Source: Brachycybe producta (lineage: Eukaryota; Arthropoda; Diplopoda; Playtdesmida; Andrognathidae). Taken from it: 64,000 bases of DNA. The notes beneath the pieces are model-generated. The model saw only the letters and a list, made by a program, of their open reading frames with translations, did no database searches and was not told the origin of the DNA. Of the stretch, positions 24,201 through 30,200 are shown one piece after another (the stretch's first letter is position 1; every line of letters begins with the position of its first letter). A program made the translations under genes and the position numbers. The stretch lies in the NCBI GenBank assembly GCA_036925085.1, contig JAUPFP010000012.1, forward strand, positions 2,889,460-2,953,459, given 5' to 3'.

Positions 24201-27200
24201 GGCAATTACACTGATATTGAACGAGAGCAGCGAAATATTTTTTGTCATTTTCTCTTTCATGTTTATAGGGTTGTCTCTCCACATTTGGCCGTCTTTTACT
24301 GCAGGGATCATTTAACATTTGGTGTGAGCGTAAAAATGATAGGCTAAAAGAGCTTCGCCTTAAACCAATGCAGAGGCATTTGTTTCTGTACCAAAAGGCT
24401 GTTCTTTTTTGTAAGAAGGTTAGCAAATTTGAGGATCATCCAACATATGCTTTCAAGCGTTGTCTCAAGGTGATTGGTTGAAAGTTGGTCATACGAAGGA
24501 TTTGCTTAAAACACATTTTACTTTCTTTAATAGATGTCACAAGTGGGTTTAACGGAAACTATTAAAGCTTCAAAAGGAACGGAGAGTCGAAAATTTGAAT
24601 TATGGACACCAGGTCGGACAGAAGTTTATGTGATAGAAGCTCCAGCATTGGGAATAAAGGAGTTATGGGTGAAAGAAGTTAAAGAAGTGCTCTTGGAGCA
24701 GTTTGTGAACATTAAACAACATCACTCTGCAAAAGTGCAAAAGTTCGAGACTTTGAATGGTGTCGGAGTTCTACAAAATGATGTTGCAACCACTCATATG
24801 TAAATAGTCTATTTATTACATTCATGATCATTATTATTGTTGTAGTTGAAAACAAGTGGGTCCGTACTTTCAGTTGATATTTCAACAGTGTCTGCATTTA
24901 GTAATTGTTCCAGATATGATAGGATATATGTATATATGTATAGGATATATGCTAATGTCAGTTCAATTTTTAAATCGGGTGATAAGTCTCAGCCGGCTAA
25001 CTATAGAACAGTTTCCATAACCTTGATAAATTTGTTTGCAATGTACTTAATCAAATTATTTATTCATCTACGTTGACTTTTTTTATTAGCAGCAATAATC
25101 TTCTGTGTTGTAATCAGCATAGTTTCTTTGAGGTCATTCATTTGAAACTCAGGTCATCTTTTGGTTGATGACCTTCAAAAAAGTTTAGACAAAAACGATC
25201 AGTTAGATTTAGTTTTTCTCGATTTTACAAGGCATTTAACATAGGAGAAAAAGAAAGTCAGAAACCGGGCAGATGATCAGGAAACATGTGTACCCTACAG
25301 AGGTCTTTGTTTCTTGGCATTTTTTATTTAATTAAAGCATGTTTTTGTGGTTGTTGACTGCATGCCTAACTTCGGATGGTGGTTAGATGCTCTAGGAGGT
25401 CCAGCAGGTGGAATCCACCCAGGCAATGGTGGTTTTCACCGCGCTGAGGACGTTTTTCGTATTGAAACTCGTTGTTTGGGTGGTGGAAATGGAGTTTCCC
25501 CTGGATTTCTTCAGGGAAAATGCTATTTTCCTGGTCGAAAATGGAATTTGTTTGGTATTTGTCGTCTTTTCTTAGGGAAGAAGCAGAAGAGGCACTCTTC
25601 GACATTGGTTTTCCAGGTTCTCGCATTCTGCTTTGTCCAGGGATGAAGAATTGTTAGACCTGGAAAGGGAAGGTCTAGATGATCGTTGGGACCCAACAGA
25701 TGCTATGCAGTCAGAGGAGGTGGTGGTTACCATACCTCTGGTTGAGGATGCTTCTCGTGGTGGCGGTGGCGGCGGCGGTGGTGGTGGAGGAAACCTTCCA
25801 TGCCAGTCGTTGGAGAACCTTCTTTACCGAGAAAAATGCTGGCCCCTGTGGTTAGTTCTACGGCAGATCTTTTTGGTTTGAGACAGGTTTGGCCCAAAGT
25901 AAGTCTCTACCATCAGGTGCAGGTGACTAATGCTGTTATCCTGGAAGGTATGGGCACAATCAGTGGGCAACCAGTGGGTTGCCAATCTGAATGGGCTGGT
26001 GTAATTCTCCTCGGTGGAAATGGATCTGTGGATCCACTGTACACAGGAGTGGGTGCAATGGAGGTTGATCCTGCTGATGTGGCGGTGGGTCAAACCACCG
26101 GCAGTGGAGATGCAGTGCTTCCGAATCATTGGAAGGTTCTCTGGATTGCAGTGATCATGACCGTTTGACTATCAAATCCAGACTGGTTCCGCCTCGCGTA
26201 GGTCTACCCCTGTTTTTGAAGAGATGTAGGATGGCGATTCTTCTGGACTGCCAGATCCAGCTCTCTTCCTGGAACAACAAGCAGATCCTGGAACTCAGAT
26301 GGCAGCAACTGGTGGAGTAGTTGTCGGCTCTGATGAGCGACAGCTCGTCATAGGAGAATTTCAAACCGTCCCGCCGAAGACTTCTAAGAAAAAGAAGACC
26401 GAAGGAATGTGAATGTGGAAGGAATGTGAAGAACAGCAAAAAATAGAAGGCTGAAGCTCTGAAGCATTTTACCAAAGCAGTTGACTTGTTGCAAGTGACC
26501 AACATTCATATAGATAAAGTGGTCCGAGGAGCCCTGTGTATAGCGGGTTCTTCTGTATGGAAACTAGCCAATTCTAAGAAGGAATACCGGGTGGATAAGA
26601 AGGCTTTGCAGCCTGAAACTCCAGCCTGCATATGGATAGTAAAACTTCCAAGGTTGGGTATGGAAAAGGTTCCAAGCGACCTTTTCCTCCCACCCCAGCC
26701 TTCCCTCGCATGCACAAGAAAGAGAAAAAGGGCCCTCCGCGAGGAGGGTCCGGAACTTCTGAATCTCCTCCTGAATTCCTGAACAAGAAGGAGAGCCCTT
26801 ACAAAGGTGACATGTTGAAGGCAAGAGTCGGCCAACTGTTACACCAAAGGAAATTGCTCTTGTCCCTCGGTGACCTGATGGATGGTTTGTGAAACGAACT
26901 GCTGGCGGGTCCAAGTTGGCTACATGGCCATAGATGGCTGGGCCACGTAAAACTGGTCAATCATCTTTATTTACGTCCTCAAAGTCAATAAAGAATGATG
27001 CACCTTTGGAGACTGCAAGGCCCAGTAAATCTTCAGAAGTGGAAGGTGTTGCTGAGAAGTATGTTAAATCTTCATCTCATGCTGCTCATAAGAGTAAGAA
27101 ATAGTGCAAGAGAAGCAGGAAAGAAGAGATATCTGCAAGCTCAGATGGGTACTTCCCTAGGGAATGTATGTCAGAGTGCCGGACAGCAGAAGGATGATTC

Positions 27201-30200
27201 CCACCACTCAATGGGTCCAGTGGTGGTCAAGTACCAGGTGGATCATATACACCAAGTAGGAGTGGCACGGTGGTTGGTGTTGTACCAATGCAGGTCCCAG
27301 CACCTCTTCAGGTGGTCATGGTACCAGCTTCGTAGGGCTGGCCATTGGAAGCAGTTCCAAACTTCAAAGGTGAATCTGCCAGTTAAATAGGACGGTAGCA
27401 ACCTTGGGGGAATCAGCCCGATATTTCTTGGTCTCATGACTTTTGGAGAAGATACACCACTTTTTGCAAGCCCTGGCCAATGGGTCGTTGAAGCCCTAAA
27501 ATCGCCAGAAATATACAACTTCCCACAGTTTGGGGCTGAAGAGGTTTGTATTGGTGCAGTGACTCCATGTTCGAGGAACAAGGTGTTCCATTGGTGCAGT
27601 GGCAAGATCAGCCAGGAATTTAAAACTACCAATACCAAGGCTACTAATGCCTGGAAAGCCACTCCCAGAGCAATGGGTACTTTTCGTACCAAACGTCGTG
27701 CCAAACACGTTGTGGCATTCAGTTGTGTAAGTTTTCCATTGTTGATGGTCATCAACCTGGTCCAGAAATCATTTTGTTTAATTGATTTTGTGGAACAAGG
27801 TGCGGGGGCAGTTTCAATTGTTCAACGCACTGCCCCACTCATACAATAAGTCTCACCATGTGCCTAGTATACCTCCTCACTAACCGTGTCTTGCATTGTG
27901 ACCAATGGGTTCACCAGGTGAGTGTCGAGAAAACTTGCCACATTGAAGAGAATGGGCTCATAAATATGGAGTTTTATCTTGGTTCTGGGTGTCAGAACAC
28001 ACAGGGGTATAAAGATGTATACCCTGGCTATGTTCCGGGACAAGTCTGTGAAGTCTAATGTTCGCTGGCCTTGAGTTTGGTCAGCGGATCTGTATATATT
28101 TGCATAATGATCCGAGTTTTAAATAAATGCCTATATACTTTAAATTCATGTGACTAAGTTTCAGGTTTTTTTCTCGTTATTTGGGGGTTTGATTGCGGGG
28201 AGTTTACTGGGTCTACGATTTGGCTGCGGTAATCTACACATTCAACCGCCGGAGGATGGTCCATGGACGGACCCATCGTTCTACGATTGTTTCATTTTGT
28301 CCGTGGTCAAATTCATCCATCAACTCCGGCGAAGGACTCCGCAATTTTGTTTGGTCGTCCTGCAGTTGCGTAGCTATTCTTCGTTGCGCCCCCCCCCCGT
28401 CACTTAAAACTTTGCGCCCCCTTACCTCCCTCTCCGAATAGCCCTCATACTGGGTGTGGGTGCTATTTTGATGAACGGCGGAACAGGTCTGAACAACAGT
28501 AGGAACAGTCGGAAGGTTAGGAAAGGTTAAGAAATTAAGCTTGTTGCAAGGGGTCTGGAGGCGCAGCCCCCCATTCTTTTAAAGAATTATTAAAACAAAT
28601 TTGTCCATTGTTCCAACCGTTCCTCCTGTTAATCAATTAAGGGCACAATCGAACACTGGACTAATCTGATTTAATAATTCTTTAAAAACTGGATGCTGCG
28701 CCCCCAACCGCCCTGCAAAAAGCTTAATTTAACTAAACCTAACCTTCCGACTGTTGTTAATATTTTTCCGACTATTCCTACCGTTGTTCCGACCGTTCCT
28801 CTGCCGTGCCCATTGATCTATATGAAGATTTACTGGTGCAAGTATGCAGTTTTTAAAAATAAATATTAAATGAAAGTCGATTTATTTTCGAAATGAACTG
28901 AATAAATTAAGCGAGCGATTCGGATTCACTTAATTTATTCAATTATTTTTGAAAATACATAACTTTCATTTCTTTTTTTGCGCCCCCAAACCTCCTACCG
29001 CCTCCCCCCGCAGTTGCGGCTCTTGCGGTTGCCTAGCTACGCCCCTGTCGTCCCGTCGTGAAATTTCCGCTCGGAAAGATGAGCCTAGAAGGTTGCTCAA
29101 TGTTTGTATGGTCCAAGTCGGATCGTGGCAATATGAGAATTCACTGTCATATGACTGGTCTTATTTTTTTTCTGTAATGAGACCCCTGGTTCATATCGTA
29201 GACTAATGTTGTCTCTAATAATGCAGCTGCACACCACAGTTTTATGGCTAGTACACACCTGGATTCTTTGTTGCGATACATTGTTGCGGGGCTGAATTCC
29301 GTCTGTTGCGCGTCTGTCCCGCAACAATGTTGAAATGTTTCGGGGCTGAATCGTATCAGCTCAGATTCATGTTTTTGAGTCCCATCGAAATGCCAAACAT
29401 TTCAACATTGTTGCGAAACATTTCTTAGTGTGGACGTCTTTTGAAACATGAACAAAGACTCAAAGGGCTCAGTTTGCTTTTAATTATTAAAGACGTCTAA
29501 AAGCAAACTGAGCCCTTTGAATCTTTTTCAGTGGTCCACTGAATCCATTTTCAGACCACTGAAAATACTGTTACAGTAATTGAGGACCTTTTGTACAACT
29601 TGTGTTTGTGGGAAGGTTTGTTTGTGGAAATGAAATTTAGAAATCTTGCCCCATCTTCCAATTTCAGGGTGTCCTAAAGGCGTAAACCGAATGTGCTCTC
29701 AGCTGAGAGGAGCTTGTGTGCCCACCACCATTTCTACTTTATTTGGCCCTCTTTATGAATTACCGCGTAGGCCTATATTGGAAGGGCCACTTCCGTTGGT
29801 GGTATTTACATGGTGAAAGCCAGAAGGATGAAGAGAAACTGAGTGTAGGTGTGGACACGGAACAATGTTGCGGATCTGATCGCGTCAGTTGTGATTCTGC
29901 CCCGCAAGATTGAATTGGAGCAGCCCTGCAACAATGTATCGTAACAAAGCATCCAGGTGTGTACTAGGCTTTAGCCAGTTAGTTAAATACTATATAATTG
30001 ACCGAATGAGAAAGTGGTGTGCAGCTACATTATACAGCTATACAGAACAGTTGCAATCTTAACCACAGGCATTATATCATCCATCATTTGATCTTACATA
30101 CTACTGCAGTAACACGTCCCCAACGTTACCTACTTACGAATTTTTTCTTTCATGTTTAGGCACTTTATCGAAGTTGGCAATTGCCGCCTGAGAAAACATT

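Noticed and set aside
25633-25881. Gly-rich frame as a cuticle- or silk-like protein
   Set aside because: The Gly run is a GGT/GGC microsatellite inside a degraded repeat with frameshifts on both sides.
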